The translations under genes and the position numbers were made by a program. Below, piece by piece: positions 35,900 through 43,443 of a stretch of 44,885 nucleotides of DNA. The number at the start of each line of letters is the position of its first letter. Positions within the stretch are counted from its first letter, which is position 1. Source of the stretch: a virus; the IMG/VR virus record IMGVR_UViG_3300020190_000107, positions 1 to 44,885 of that record. One strand, written 5' to 3'. Below the pieces are notes generated by a model. The model ran no database searches, had not been told where the DNA came from, and was given only the letters and a program-made list of their open reading frames with translations.

Positions 35900-36640
35900 A
35901 AAATCATCAGATGGTATGAAAACCAAATACACATCGACAACTCTTTGTCCAAAGAAGAGCAAACCAAGCAGATATTTTCCATACTCAAAAATCTCCGCGA
36001 TGAGCGTTGTCGCGATGCGAAAAACCTCGATGAAATTCTGAAATACGAATACGCTTACATTTGCGCTGCGTTGAACATGCGAAATCGAGTATGGGAATAT
36101 AACCTGATGGATTTCAGTCGGCGGGTAGGTGAGTTCTGGGAATCTTTCTGCAAAGCGGCTTTTAGAAACGCTCCTCTGAAAATGTACAAGCCACCTGCTT
36201 TCGAGATCGTTCGAAATCAACTAAAAATTCCATCAAAACTGCAACCTTTAGTCGGAGACGTGAACCTCAAGCAAGATGTTTCGTTTCATCATAACAGAAG
36301 GCTCTATGTTGTAGATCTCAAAGGTAGCTTCAATTCAAATGAAAAAGGTCATATCGAGCGGCTTGTGCGGGTTGGAGTGGTCTACGGTCTGTGGAGACCT
36401 CGCTCCAAAAGATTGATCTTGGTCAGAGAACCTGATGATAATAATCATTATTACCTTCAAAAGTTATCATCCTGTTGGGAAGTCTATTCCGGCACACACG
36501 CTTATGAAAAAATCAAGGAAATCACGAACGTAGACTTAAAAACTTGGGTCGAGAAAAACGTAAACTTTCAAAAGCACCTAGATGACAAGATATTGACGGT
36601 CATTCGTGAACAAAAACTTGAAAAGTATCTGATGTGGTGA
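35894..36640 (+). CDS. PD-(D/E)XK nuclease-like protein, probably leaderless
   Basis: The protein is 248 aa with a GTG start, no ribosome-binding site, and TATAAT 6 nt upstream. The likely transcript start is therefore at or next to the start codon. Residues 80-145 have the spacing of a restriction-type nuclease core: Glu80 in GEFWE, Asp128 in QDVSF, and Asp141-Leu-Lys143 in VVDLKGSF. A substrate cannot be given. Alternatives are an inactive relative or a DNA-binding regulator. The palindrome over its promoter suggests tight or self-regulated expression. Confidence 0.6.
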   Translation: MKKIIRWYENQIHIDNSLSKEEQTKQIFSILKNLRDERCRDAKNLDEILKYEYAYICAALNMRNRVWEYNLMDFSRRVGEFWESFCKAAFRNAPLKMYKPPAFEIVRNQLKIPSKLQPLVGDVNLKQDVSFHHNRRLYVVDLKGSFNSNEKGHIERLVRVGVVYGLWRPRSKRLILVREPDDNNHYYLQKLSSCWEVYSGTHAYEKIKEITNVDLKTWVEKNVNFQKHLDDKILTVIREQKLEKYLMW

Positions 36641-36677
36641 AAAAATAGTCATTAGTCAAATACAAGGAGGTATTCTT

Positions 36678-37025
36678 ATGACTAAGAAGTCTGTTTCTAA
36701 AGTAAGTCGTTCTGTTCGCCCAACCGCAAAACGTAGTGACGCCAAAAAGGTAGCTACGAAATCCGCTGCCCGTAGTACACCATCTCGTACAGAAGAGCAA
36801 ACTCGGGGTGGTGGAATTTTTCGTCAAATCGTTGAATCAGTGATGCAACAACGAAAAATGTTCACTTCAGAGGACATCGTGATGCAAAGTCAAGCATCGG
36901 ATCGTCACAGCCGTCGTACTCTAGCTTTTTTGGTAGAGAACAACGCTCTGAAGGTGAACCGTGATGAGCGTCCCTACCGTTATCAAATTGCTTCACGCGA
37001 ACAACTAAAGCGTTTCGCTAAATAA
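36678..37025 (+). CDS. basic-tailed winged-helix protein
   Basis: The protein is 115 aa with a strong AAGGAGG site. Residues 1-45 are a Lys/Arg/Ser/Ala tail like a histone tail. Residues 47-115 (IFRQIVESVMQQRKMFTSED, then SRRTLAFLVENNALKV, then YRYQI) read as a winged-helix DNA-binding domain. It could be a transcription factor or nucleoid-type protein, and it is a candidate for binding the palindrome just upstream of its neighbour. A strong terminator follows. Confidence 0.75.
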   Translation: MTKKSVSKVSRSVRPTAKRSDAKKVATKSAARSTPSRTEEQTRGGGIFRQIVESVMQQRKMFTSEDIVMQSQASDRHSRRTLAFLVENNALKVNRDERPYRYQIASREQLKRFAK

Positions 37026-37046
37026 AAAAACGCGGTAGATTACATT

Positions 37047-37086
37047 GAGCCAAAGGTATCATTAAGTACCTTTGGCTCTTTTTTTA
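37047..37086 (+). terminator. strong rho-independent terminator
   Basis: GAGCCAAAGGTA (37047-37058) and TACCTTTGGCTC (37067-37078) form a perfect 12-bp stem with an 8-nt loop and a long T run. Only 17 nt separate it from the next start codon. Confidence 0.92.
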
Positions 37087-37091
37087 TTAGC

Positions 37092-37097
37092 TATAAT
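37092..37097 (+). promoter_or_regulatory. -10 box of a probable leaderless promoter
   Basis: TATAAT lies exactly 6 nt before ATG 37104 and just after a strong terminator. Transcription should start at or next to the ATG. No clear -35 is present. Confidence 0.6.
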
Positions 37098-37103
37098 AAA
37101 CAC

Positions 37104-38150
37104 ATGCAAAATCTTTTCAAAAATGTAGTGATTGATATCGCATCAACTTTCAAACCGAAAAGTTTTTTTCTTTATGATATCATCTTATGCACAAATGAAT
37201 TTGATGAACTTTTTACCTTTTTAGATAAGTCCTACGTGCATAAAGCCCCTAGTCTTAGTGCGCTAGTCCGTGATTTATACGGTAATAATTGGGAACCATT
37301 ATTTAAAGACCTTTACAATTTCAAGACCTCAGCCGAAGGTCGACCTTTATCTTTATTTTTGAATCCGAATGATTACGTCACATTTTTAGGCAAATTCGTT
37401 TCTAGTGTGTTTCCTGAATTATCTGTGGAGCACAAAGCTCGGATCATCAAGGCTGTTTGTGATGACACGCGGTACATCAAGAGTTTGATGTATACAGGTG
37501 AGAGAAGAAAGGCTTATCTGGAATTGAAGCCGACTCAAGATAAAATCATGCAAGCCGCAGCACAGGAGCCGTGTAAGCTACCTGAGCAATTTGCAGATGA
37601 AGTCTACTTCGATTTCATCTTAGGTCATCATCTCAATGAGCCTCAAAGATTTTTTAACAGAGTTTTCAAAAGTTTGAAGTCCATCGCCTACCAAGAGTTC
37701 CGCATCAATTTCATGTTAGGTGCTGAGAATCTACGTACCTTGTTTTCGTTTGACCTTGACACTTCTTTAGAAGAATCGATGTCTCAACCATTCTTGAAAT
37801 TCAGTTTCGATGATTCGTTCGAGATAAAATCTTTTTACAGCGATCCTGAGGGTGAAGACGTCAAACAATTTATAGAGAAATACGGTGTTCAATGGATCGA
37901 ACAATTCAATCCGTACAAACCTGTATTGAAAGCGAAGGTCGAGGATAAATTCCCTGATTATCCTAAAATTTTTACACCTGAAATGATCGATGAAAAGTAT
38001 TTGTTAGAAATTTGTGACAAGCCTCTTGAAGTAAAACAGATGATCCAGAGGATTTCGAGAGAGCCCAGTTTCTCTAAAATTTTTAAATTTCCGCTTTTAG
38101 CGGAGTGGTTTCGATTCTATGAAAACGGTGTACGAATCAAAATAGCATGA
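37104..38150 (+). CDS. hypothetical protein, probably leaderless
   Basis: The protein is 348 aa, with no ribosome-binding site in the 17 nt between the upstream terminator and the ATG. It is helix-rich and aromatic (SFFLYDIILCTNEFDELFTF, then EQFADEVYFDFILGHHL), with no membrane segment and no catalytic motif I recognise. The 3' end overlaps the convergent gene by 14 nt. The function is unknown. Confidence 0.8.
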   Translation: MQNLFKNVVIDIASTFKPKSFFLYDIILCTNEFDELFTFLDKSYVHKAPSLSALVRDLYGNNWEPLFKDLYNFKTSAEGRPLSLFLNPNDYVTFLGKFVSSVFPELSVEHKARIIKAVCDDTRYIKSLMYTGERRKAYLELKPTQDKIMQAAAQEPCKLPEQFADEVYFDFILGHHLNEPQRFFNRVFKSLKSIAYQEFRINFMLGAENLRTLFSFDLDTSLEESMSQPFLKFSFDDSFEIKSFYSDPEGEDVKQFIEKYGVQWIEQFNPYKPVLKAKVEDKFPDYPKIFTPEMIDEKYLLEICDKPLEVKQMIQRISREPSFSKIFKFPLLAEWFRFYENGVRIKIA

Positions 38151-38871
38151 TGTTCGCGTGGCTTTTTTCTAAAAAGTCATCTTTATCACCTTGCTTCACC
38201 CAAAGATTTACTTCCTTGATGCTTTCTGAATCCACAAATGTGCTTGAGAGATCTATACCTGTGAAGCTGATAAAAGTTTGCGTAATCTGTTCATCCAAGT
38301 AATTTTCATAATCTCGATTTCTCTTCACTAATTCAGACAAAGCGAACCGAGAAGATTTTTTATCGGGAAATACAATTCTGTTTTCTGTTCTCAGGTATTG
38401 AAAACTAAAAAGATAAGACAGGTCATCGAAGATGTCTCTTAAAACATCGACTGCGTGCTGGCGTGTTTGGTAGTTGTTAAAGCTCAGTGTTTGAATGGTA
38501 CATTCAATAGTGCAATTTCTGCCTTTGTAGAAAAAAGATGTTTCTTGAGGATAGAATTTCAACGGGCATGTGAATGCACTCACATTCGCGTAACCAGACT
38601 CGTACCTGAGGCAAGTGTTTGGGTGGATAATTAGAATCTCACCTTGCTCAGTCATCACTTTCTGAGAACCTACATCGAAAGTAACTGAGCCTTCGTTGAT
38701 GAAAATGAACAAACTTTCTTCTACTTTATACAGTTCATCTTTAAGAGATATGTGCTTTATATTGTTGAAATCAAAACAATAAAAAGCAGGGTCGTTATAA
38801 TCTAATTCCTTCGATTTAAGTAAATCGAAACCATCTATTTTGAAAGATTTGCTGTCAATAAAACCGATCAT
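38137..38871 (-). CDS. hypothetical protein with a cupin-like N-terminal half
   Basis: The protein is 244 aa. Residues 50-95 (SLFIFINEGSVTFDVG, then VMTEQGEILIIHPNTCLRYE) follow the strand pattern of a cupin/AraC-N sensor barrel, but the metal-binding His/Glu set is not clear. The C-terminal half is helical. It is the third gene of a minus-strand unit, coupled by an ATGA overlap to the gene before it. The function is unknown. Confidence 0.75.
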   Translation of the reverse strand: MIGFIDSKSFKIDGFDLLKSKELDYNDPAFYCFDFNNIKHISLKDELYKVEESLFIFINEGSVTFDVGSQKVMTEQGEILIIHPNTCLRYESGYANVSAFTCPLKFYPQETSFFYKGRNCTIECTIQTLSFNNYQTRQHAVDVLRDIFDDLSYLFSFQYLRTENRIVFPDKKSSRFALSELVKRNRDYENYLDEQITQTFISFTGIDLSSTFVDSESIKEVNLWVKQGDKDDFLEKSHANIMLF

Positions 38872-39293
38872 ATTAGAAGCCCCAAAATACGTCTTTGCAA
38901 TTCTTTAGTTTTCTCATCGACATCTGGTTGGTCTATCCAAATTGTCACAAAAATAGAATAGTCTTGACCGAAAGCAAACTGTAAACCGCAGTCTTCCCCA
39001 CCGAAAAAATCATCAGTTATGGTTATTCTGTAGTCAGGGATAATTTTAATAAACTTTTCACAATCTGAGATACTTCGAAAGGCTAATGTAACTTCTCTGT
39101 TATCTTCATCTTCAGGGTGACCTTCGCAAGATGAAACAGTCACCAAACCACGAGACAGACACGCTAGTACAAGATCAGCTACACCTTTTTCGACATTTTC
39201 TAAAAAGTCTAAATTTTTAGGAGAAACGAATCGACCTATATTGTCACTGTTAGGCACGATGATACGACCTGATTCCGAAATATGATTTTTCAT
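38868..39293 (-). CDS. hypothetical protein with SSCEGHP motif
   Basis: The protein is 141 aa, coupled on both sides by 4-nt overlaps. Residues 50-72 (LVTVSSCEGHPEDED, then REVTLAF) contain a Cys-x-Gly-His segment that could bind metal or be catalytic. The remainder is alpha/beta. No family is firmly recognised. Confidence 0.75.
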   Translation of the reverse strand: MKNHISESGRIIVPNSDNIGRFVSPKNLDFLENVEKGVADLVLACLSRGLVTVSSCEGHPEDEDNREVTLAFRSISDCEKFIKIIPDYRITITDDFFGGEDCGLQFAFGQDYSIFVTIWIDQPDVDEKTKELQRRILGLLI

Positions 39294-39652
39294 AATAAAC
39301 CTAGCATTTCATACACTAAAAACTCATCTCGTACATCTGGTGGTATCAATCTCAGGTCATACTCTTTCAATCGAACAATCTCTCTTTTTATCTTATCATA
39401 AACCATCCAAGAACCGTGATAACGGAATGGGTAACAACCATAATTATCAGTGTTTTCTAAAAAATGATAGGCACCTCTCCGTTTAGATTCTTCTACAATC
39501 CATTCTACAGGTTCCGTGTGAGCTTCACCTGATTTTTGTTTCAAAAAACAGTACAAATTTGCAAGTTGGCGGTTGCAGAGATTATCCCAAATCTCTACTT
39601 GCCCATCATCGATACGCCAATACCAACGTCCATAATCGTGCTTTGTTTTCAT
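39290..39652 (-). CDS. hypothetical protein, possibly leaderless
   Basis: The protein is 120 aa, rich in Trp and Tyr (DYGRWYWRIDDGQVEIW). There is no ribosome-binding site before the ATG, and a TAGAAT box lies 7 nt upstream (39665-39660). That makes it a third candidate for a leaderless start. It is the first gene of a three-gene minus-strand unit and is divergent from the 203-aa gene, with 24 nt between starts. The function is unknown. Confidence 0.7.
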   Translation of the reverse strand: MKTKHDYGRWYWRIDDGQVEIWDNLCNRQLANLYCFLKQKSGEAHTEPVEWIVEESKRRGAYHFLENTDNYGCYPFRYHGSWMVYDKIKREIVRLKEYDLRLIPPDVRDEFLVYEMLGLL

Positions 39653-39659
39653 ATTACAT

Positions 39660-39665
39660 ATTCTA
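39660..39665 (-). promoter_or_regulatory. possible -10 box (TAGAAT) for the minus-strand unit
   Basis: On the minus strand, TAGAAT ends 7 nt before ATG 39652. It matches five of six consensus bases. It overlaps the ribosome-binding region of the divergent gene. Confidence 0.4.
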
Positions 39666-39676
39666 GGGGATACATA

Positions 39677-40288
39677 ATGGATACTCTAATTATTGAGGTC
39701 GGTGGAAAGCTGACAGCTTTGCACGATGACCAAACCACAACGACTGATGTGAGTGATGCTGCACCGACCCTTTTATTTGAACCTTGTGAATTAGCCGCTA
39801 AAGTGACTTTGCGAGATATATTCCTTTTGATCGAAAGACATATCGATGTTTTCGACAAACTTTTAGGTAATTGGTGCAAGAAATTAACTGAAGAAGCATT
39901 GTCAGCAAGAGATTTTGAGCCTGTATCTGAAATCCAATATCTGGAGTTGATGTTTTATCTTGAATTAGATGATGGCAATCTTTACGGGATGGATCGACCT
40001 GATTTCCACGGGGTCGGTAAAAACCAAGAGGACTATAGCATCGTATTTTCACCCACCTACCAAATTGTCGACTTGCCTCTTGTTTTAGGTGGTGTCAAAA
40101 CTCAATCGGGTGAAAAATATCAAACTACATTCACTTTAGGTAAAATACTACACGGCATTTTATGGGAATTATCGTTTTACGGTGCACCAAAAGACCGCGA
40201 TGAGAAGGCACAAGAAATATCAAAGTTCTCTGAGTTATTTAAAAGCGGCTCTTTCGACTATGAAGAGTTTTTCTCTGATGACGAGTGA
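39677..40288 (+). CDS. hypothetical protein
   Basis: The protein is 203 aa from ATG 39677, which has AGGGGA 6 nt upstream. The longer frame to 39536 would run through the divergent gene. It is acidic, with an alpha/beta pattern (TLIIEVGGKLTALHDD, then DLPLVLGGVKTQ) and an acidic end (FDYEEFFSDDE). No family is recognised. Confidence 0.75.
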   Translation: MDTLIIEVGGKLTALHDDQTTTTDVSDAAPTLLFEPCELAAKVTLRDIFLLIERHIDVFDKLLGNWCKKLTEEALSARDFEPVSEIQYLELMFYLELDDGNLYGMDRPDFHGVGKNQEDYSIVFSPTYQIVDLPLVLGGVKTQSGEKYQTTFTLGKILHGILWELSFYGAPKDRDEKAQEISKFSELFKSGSFDYEEFFSDDE

Positions 40289-40313
40289 TAATAGACTACT
40301 GTGAAATAAGATT

Positions 40314-40913
40314 ATGGCTTGGTTACAAGAACTAATAAAAATCATGGGCGAGTTTTTTGGTTACATCTTAGTAGGTGTAATGAGTGTGGCTTTGTTAAAA
40401 CTCAAGAAAGCCTATGAAGAAAAATCAAGCTACCCATCCAAAGCGATTGAAGCATCTTATAGAGTCAGAGAGATCATGACTGAAGTAAGAGCTTGTTTTG
40501 ATGCAGATCGAGTCAAAATTTTCCAATTCAAAAACGGTGAATTTTATACAGGCGGTGCTTCAGAGCAAAAAATGGTCATCACCCATATCGTCTCACGGGT
40601 TGGAGTTGGATGCACCGAGGGTATTCTAAGGTTCCAACAAGTTCCTGTTTCTCTTGTGGGTTCTTTTTTGAAAAGATCTTTAGATCATAAAATAAATATC
40701 ATAAATGTTGATGACATCGAGGAAGATTCCGTTTTGAAAGGGTTCTTTTTGATGAACGGTACTTCAACTGTGATGACTTGTCGGATTCAAAAAAACAGGC
40801 AGCTTGTTGGGTTACTGGTTTTGACTTGGATGGATCACAAGAACATAAAGCCGAAAGAAAATGATCTCCGTGAGTTGGATACATTTATAGCGATTTTAGA
40901 AAAATTGATTTGA
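40314..40913 (+). CDS. membrane-anchored GAF-like protein
   Basis: The protein is 199 aa. Residues 10-30 form one membrane segment (MGEFFGYILVGVMSVALLKL). Residues 50-199 resemble a GAF-like sensor domain known from phage proteins (KIFQFKNGEFYTGGASEQKM, then GLLVLTWMD). It is probably anchored in the inner membrane with the domain in the cytoplasm. The ligand is unknown. There is no good ribosome-binding site, and GATAAT lies about 21 nt upstream. Confidence 0.75.
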   Translation: MAWLQELIKIMGEFFGYILVGVMSVALLKLKKAYEEKSSYPSKAIEASYRVREIMTEVRACFDADRVKIFQFKNGEFYTGGASEQKMVITHIVSRVGVGCTEGILRFQQVPVSLVGSFLKRSLDHKINIINVDDIEEDSVLKGFFLMNGTSTVMTCRIQKNRQLVGLLVLTWMDHKNIKPKENDLRELDTFIAILEKLI

Positions 40914-41019
40914 GAGCGAGTTAAAATGAAACAATATTAGAAGAAAAAAAGCCACAAATTTGCAAATGTACTGATTGTCCAAGATGAAACTGATAAAAAG
41001 AAATATATGACTTACGATG

Positions 41020-41059
41020 GGGATAGGTGGGTTGAAATGAAAAACAAACAAGCAGACAA
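41020..41059 (+). repeat. 40-bp exact repeat (partner 68-107)
   Basis: The same 40 bases include the ribosome-binding site, the ATG and the first codons (MKNKQADK) of two otherwise unrelated small genes 41 kb apart. Confidence 0.9.
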
Positions 41060-41225
41060 ATCACCGCAAAATAGGTTAAGGGGCATCGCAAGTCGCTTGA
41101 AAAATGATAAGCCTAAATCTCCTGATTTGAATGATGTTTATCAAGAGTACCCGTATGCAAACGTGGACAAATTCTTGCTTGATTTCAGAGATGCATTTGA
41201 AAGCGGTAACCAGCAAAAGATTTAG
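41037..41225 (+). CDS. small module-bearing protein, possibly a broken gene
   Basis: The protein is 62 aa from ATG 41037, in the same context as the gene at 85. The N-terminus MKNKQADK is followed by LRGIASRLKND and an acidic helical end, then TAG. The frame is open upstream to ATG 40926 except for one TAG at codon 5, and downstream past the terminal TAG to TAA 41288. The upstream residues (FANVLIVQDETDKKKYMTY) look like real protein. It may therefore be a nonsense-damaged longer gene, a gene read through two TAGs, or a short gene starting at the shared module. I infer decay as the most likely, given the dead fragments next to it. Confidence 0.55.
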   Translation: MKNKQADKSPQNRLRGIASRLKNDKPKSPDLNDVYQEYPYANVDKFLLDFRDAFESGNQQKI

Positions 41226-41295
41226 GATTCCTACAAAAATCTCACAAGTTCCATCCATTATTTAGGAAAAGCAGTTGGAATTAAATAAATTAGCT

Positions 41296-41328
41296 GACCC
41301 CTTTTAGTGTGGACGGACTAAAGGGGTC
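41296..41328. terminator. hairpin, terminator-like but without a T run
   Basis: GACCCCTTTTAGT pairs with ACTAAAGGGGTC (one bulged T, 8-nt loop). The sequence after it is AAAACTATATC, so intrinsic termination on the plus strand would be weak. Confidence 0.5.
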
Positions 41329-41438
41329 TAAAACTATATCATTTTCATTTGACCAAGATGTGCCCACTTTTTCGGAAGATACATTTTAACCTCTTTAATT
41401 AAAGGAAACGAATTTCTTTTTTTTGGCTGGGCTTCATC

Positions 41439-41522
41439 ATGAAATCTGCTAAAAACAAACGCGACAAAGGCTCAGAACACGGAGAAAACATGAAGATTTC
41501 AAAAATTCTGAAATCCTGTTAA
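41439..41522 (+). pseudogene. chimeric remnant of two neighbouring genes (27 codons)
   Basis: The first 44 bases repeat the start of the DUF5872-like gene exactly (42542-42585, MKSAKNKRDKGSEHG). From 41490 the next 23 bases repeat the start of the gene at 326 (MKISKIL). The frame then stops. The two 5' ends have been joined in frame and nothing of the bodies remains. No ribosome-binding site is seen. Confidence 0.75.
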
Positions 41523-41568
41523 AAATCGGGTAACTTTTGTCTTACTCGGTGTGGAGGGAATACCTTGC

Positions 41569-41574
41569 TATAAT
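41569..41574 (+). promoter_or_regulatory. possible -10 box for the second cargo cluster
   Basis: TATAAT lies 36 nt before ATG 41610 and upstream of an AAAGGGG ribosome-binding site. The -35 is unclear. Confidence 0.4.
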
Positions 41575-41609
41575 TAAGTATTTATTGATTAACGGTAAAA
41601 GGGGATTTT

Positions 41610-42362
41610 ATGAGCGACTCAAAAAAAGATTACAAAGTTGGAGAAAGCATGATGTCGAAGTTATTGTCAGAACTAAGGAAAATTGAAGCGAGTTTGAAGA
41701 TTTCAAAAATTCTGAACGCAGGGTCAGTCGATTACGACGAATATATCAAAGCTCACCCTAAGTCTAAAAAACAGCGTAACGACCCTATTTTTAAAAGCGA
41801 TAAACAAGAAAATTCAGTCAAGGGCAAGCATACAGATGGTGATGTCATCGCTCATGCAGATAAAAGACTAGGTGAGATGAAATCAAATCTGACTCAAAAC
41901 TATGGTGGAGCATATTTGGTTGAGGGCACGGGCGATTTAAGCGAAAGAGCGAATCTTGAAGATGCGCGGTACGCGGTTACCAACTCAGCTAGAGAAAAAA
42001 AACTCGAAGCTGCCGGAGTTTCAATGAAGCACGATGACTTCGACAGAGAAAAGCATATCAGCGCGTTGAAATATTTGCATCACCACGGTTTGCATGACAG
42101 CCCTACAGCTAAACATCTTCAAGGTTTAGTTGATAAAAACAAAGATGAATATAAAAAAGTTTATAAATCGATCAGTGATAAAGCTCAAAAAGCCGTGGAT
42201 CGTGAAGAGAACGAACTTGTCAATTTCAAGGGGGGACACCAAAACCGATTCCGCCATTTGACTCAGAATTGGACTGAGAAAGACCAGTTGAATCACTATA
42301 AAGGTGTCCTGAAAGCAAAAGAAAACCACGATGCACTGGGTAAAAAATTAGGTTTGGCTTAA
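41610..42362 (+). CDS. cargo-cluster protein with LExR and AHPKSKK modules
   Basis: The protein is 250 aa with AAAGGGG before the ATG. Residues 13-28 carry the cluster module (MMSKLLSELRKIEASL). Residues 29-66 are the SKILN, GSVDYDEYIKAHP and NDPIF module, nearly identical in DNA to 327-457. The body is diverged but paralogous in its C-terminal half to the 287-aa protein (HISALKYLHHHGLHDS, end HDALGKKLGLA). It is charged and helical. This is the only gene carrying both modules side by side, which shows that they are separate units. The function is unknown. Confidence 0.8.
   Translation: MSDSKKDYKVGESMMSKLLSELRKIEASLKISKILNAGSVDYDEYIKAHPKSKKQRNDPIFKSDKQENSVKGKHTDGDVIAHADKRLGEMKSNLTQNYGGAYLVEGTGDLSERANLEDARYAVTNSAREKKLEAAGVSMKHDDFDREKHISALKYLHHHGLHDSPTAKHLQGLVDKNKDEYKKVYKSISDKAQKAVDREENELVNFKGGHQNRFRHLTQNWTEKDQLNHYKGVLKAKENHDALGKKLGLA
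41695..41810 (+). repeat. module repeat, copy 2 (partner 327-457)
   Basis: It is nearly identical to 327-457 apart from the 15-bp unit duplicated there and two synonymous changes. Identity ends abruptly at the CAAGAA codons. Confidence 0.9.
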
Positions 42363-42378
42363 AGAGTTAAAGGCATTT

Positions 42379-42504
42379 CAGAGACTATCGGAGCCGCTGA
42401 AAACGAACCCACTAATCCAAAACTTTGGGCAAAGATTCAGAAACTTACGATAGGCAGCGAAGATTTACAAAGACCTTGGTGGTGGTTGGAAAAAGAAATC
42501 TCAT
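42379..42504 (+). pseudogene. decayed copy of the 241-aa cargo gene
   Basis: GCCGCTGAAAACGAACCCAC and the following bases repeat 1643-1699 with one or two changes. Then about 100 bp are missing, and the match resumes with 1800-1851 (GGCAGCGAAGATTTACAAAG and on). The LEKR codons are also deleted. The fragment lies in the 179-nt gap between two intact genes and has no start or usable frame. Confidence 0.85.
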
Positions 42505-42541
42505 CTCCTACAACCGTCCCTTTCGAAATAAACGGTAGGTT

Positions 42542-42585
42542 ATGAAATCTGCTAAAAACAAACGCGACAAAGGCTCAGAACACGG
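42542..42585 (+). repeat. 44-bp repeat of a gene start (partner 41439-41482)
   Basis: The first 44 bases of the DUF5872-like gene are repeated exactly 1.1 kb upstream, where they head a chimeric remnant. Confidence 0.9.
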
Positions 42586-43429
42586 TGGATTAGACGCTTG
42601 GTTCAAAGGTCATGGGCAAGGGAAATCCAAAGCCAAAGGGAAAGCCCCTTACGGTGATTGGGTTGCTATTACACCTGTGAAAAATACCATCGAAAAAGAC
42701 AACGGTAAAAAGAAAACGTATGAAGCAGGGGACATCGTAGGTCCTTGCGGAATCTCAAAAGACCCTGAGTGGAAGGACATCACCGACAACGGTAACGACC
42801 CGCTCAAGTGTATGCCTCGACAGAAAGCGCATGACCTCAGTAAAGATGAACGCGCTGAACTCGCAAAAAACAAACGCAAAAAAGAAAAGTCTGAGCCTGA
42901 TTCCAAAAAACCAGTCAAGACTCCAACTTTCGGCGAGAAGGCAAAAGAAATCAAGAAGGGTAAAAGTATTTCGGTGTTAGCTGAAATCAGAAAAATTGAA
43001 GCGCGTTTGGAAAAAGAATCAGGCGTGCGAGTCGCTGGACTCAAGTCTGAAAAATGGATCGACTACAAATTTGATAAAGTGCGTTCCGCAGAAACGGATG
43101 AATGGAAACAATTTGCTAAAGACTTTTTTTCCGACATCAAAAAAGTATGCATCGGGTATGAACTTGTTGACACAAACATCTGGTCTGATTCTCTGAGTGG
43201 GCTATTAAAAAAAGATAATGTCTGGGATACATTTCATAACCAATATATGCATAAATACTTCTATTTTGAGATTTCCGATGTACGCGGTTCACACGGTGAG
43301 TGGTTCGGCAATATTATTGTTCGCACTGCAAAAGATGAAGATGACGTTTATGGCACCAGAGGTCGTGGTCATGGTAGGACAAGTCTCAAAAATTTGAAAG
43401 CTAAACTAGACCAGCTCCTTCCACTATAG
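42542..43429 (+). CDS. DUF5872-like domain fused to an LExR module and C-terminal domain
   Basis: The protein is 295 aa. Residues 1-135 match the DUF5872 pattern: GGLDAWFKGHGQGKS, GDWVAITPVKNT, GDIVGPCGISKDPEWKDIT, DPLKCMPRQKA, and RAELAKNKRKKEK. About 147-162 is the cluster module (SVLAEIRKIEARLEKESG), here internal rather than at the N-terminus. Residues 165-295 form a separate alpha/beta domain starting LKSEKWIDYKF, a segment shared with the 241-aa protein. If the module is a protease site, cleavage would release the C-terminal domain. The stop is the rare TAG. The DUF5872 function is unknown. Confidence 0.8.
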   Translation: MKSAKNKRDKGSEHGGLDAWFKGHGQGKSKAKGKAPYGDWVAITPVKNTIEKDNGKKKTYEAGDIVGPCGISKDPEWKDITDNGNDPLKCMPRQKAHDLSKDERAELAKNKRKKEKSEPDSKKPVKTPTFGEKAKEIKKGKSISVLAEIRKIEARLEKESGVRVAGLKSEKWIDYKFDKVRSAETDEWKQFAKDFFSDIKKVCIGYELVDTNIWSDSLSGLLKKDNVWDTFHNQYMHKYFYFEISDVRGSHGEWFGNIIVRTAKDEDDVYGTRGRGHGRTSLKNLKAKLDQLLPL

Positions 43430-43443
43430 AAAAGGGATCCGAC

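Larger units (their letters stand above)
41226..41609 (+). other. 384-nt gap with hairpin, chimeric remnant and promoter
   Basis: No intact gene is seen. The gap holds an open extension to TAA 41288, a long hairpin at 41296-41328, a chimeric mini-frame at 41439-41522, and a TATAAT box at 41569-41574 ahead of the next gene. The T-rich stretch near 41415-41425 has no clear role. Confidence 0.7.
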
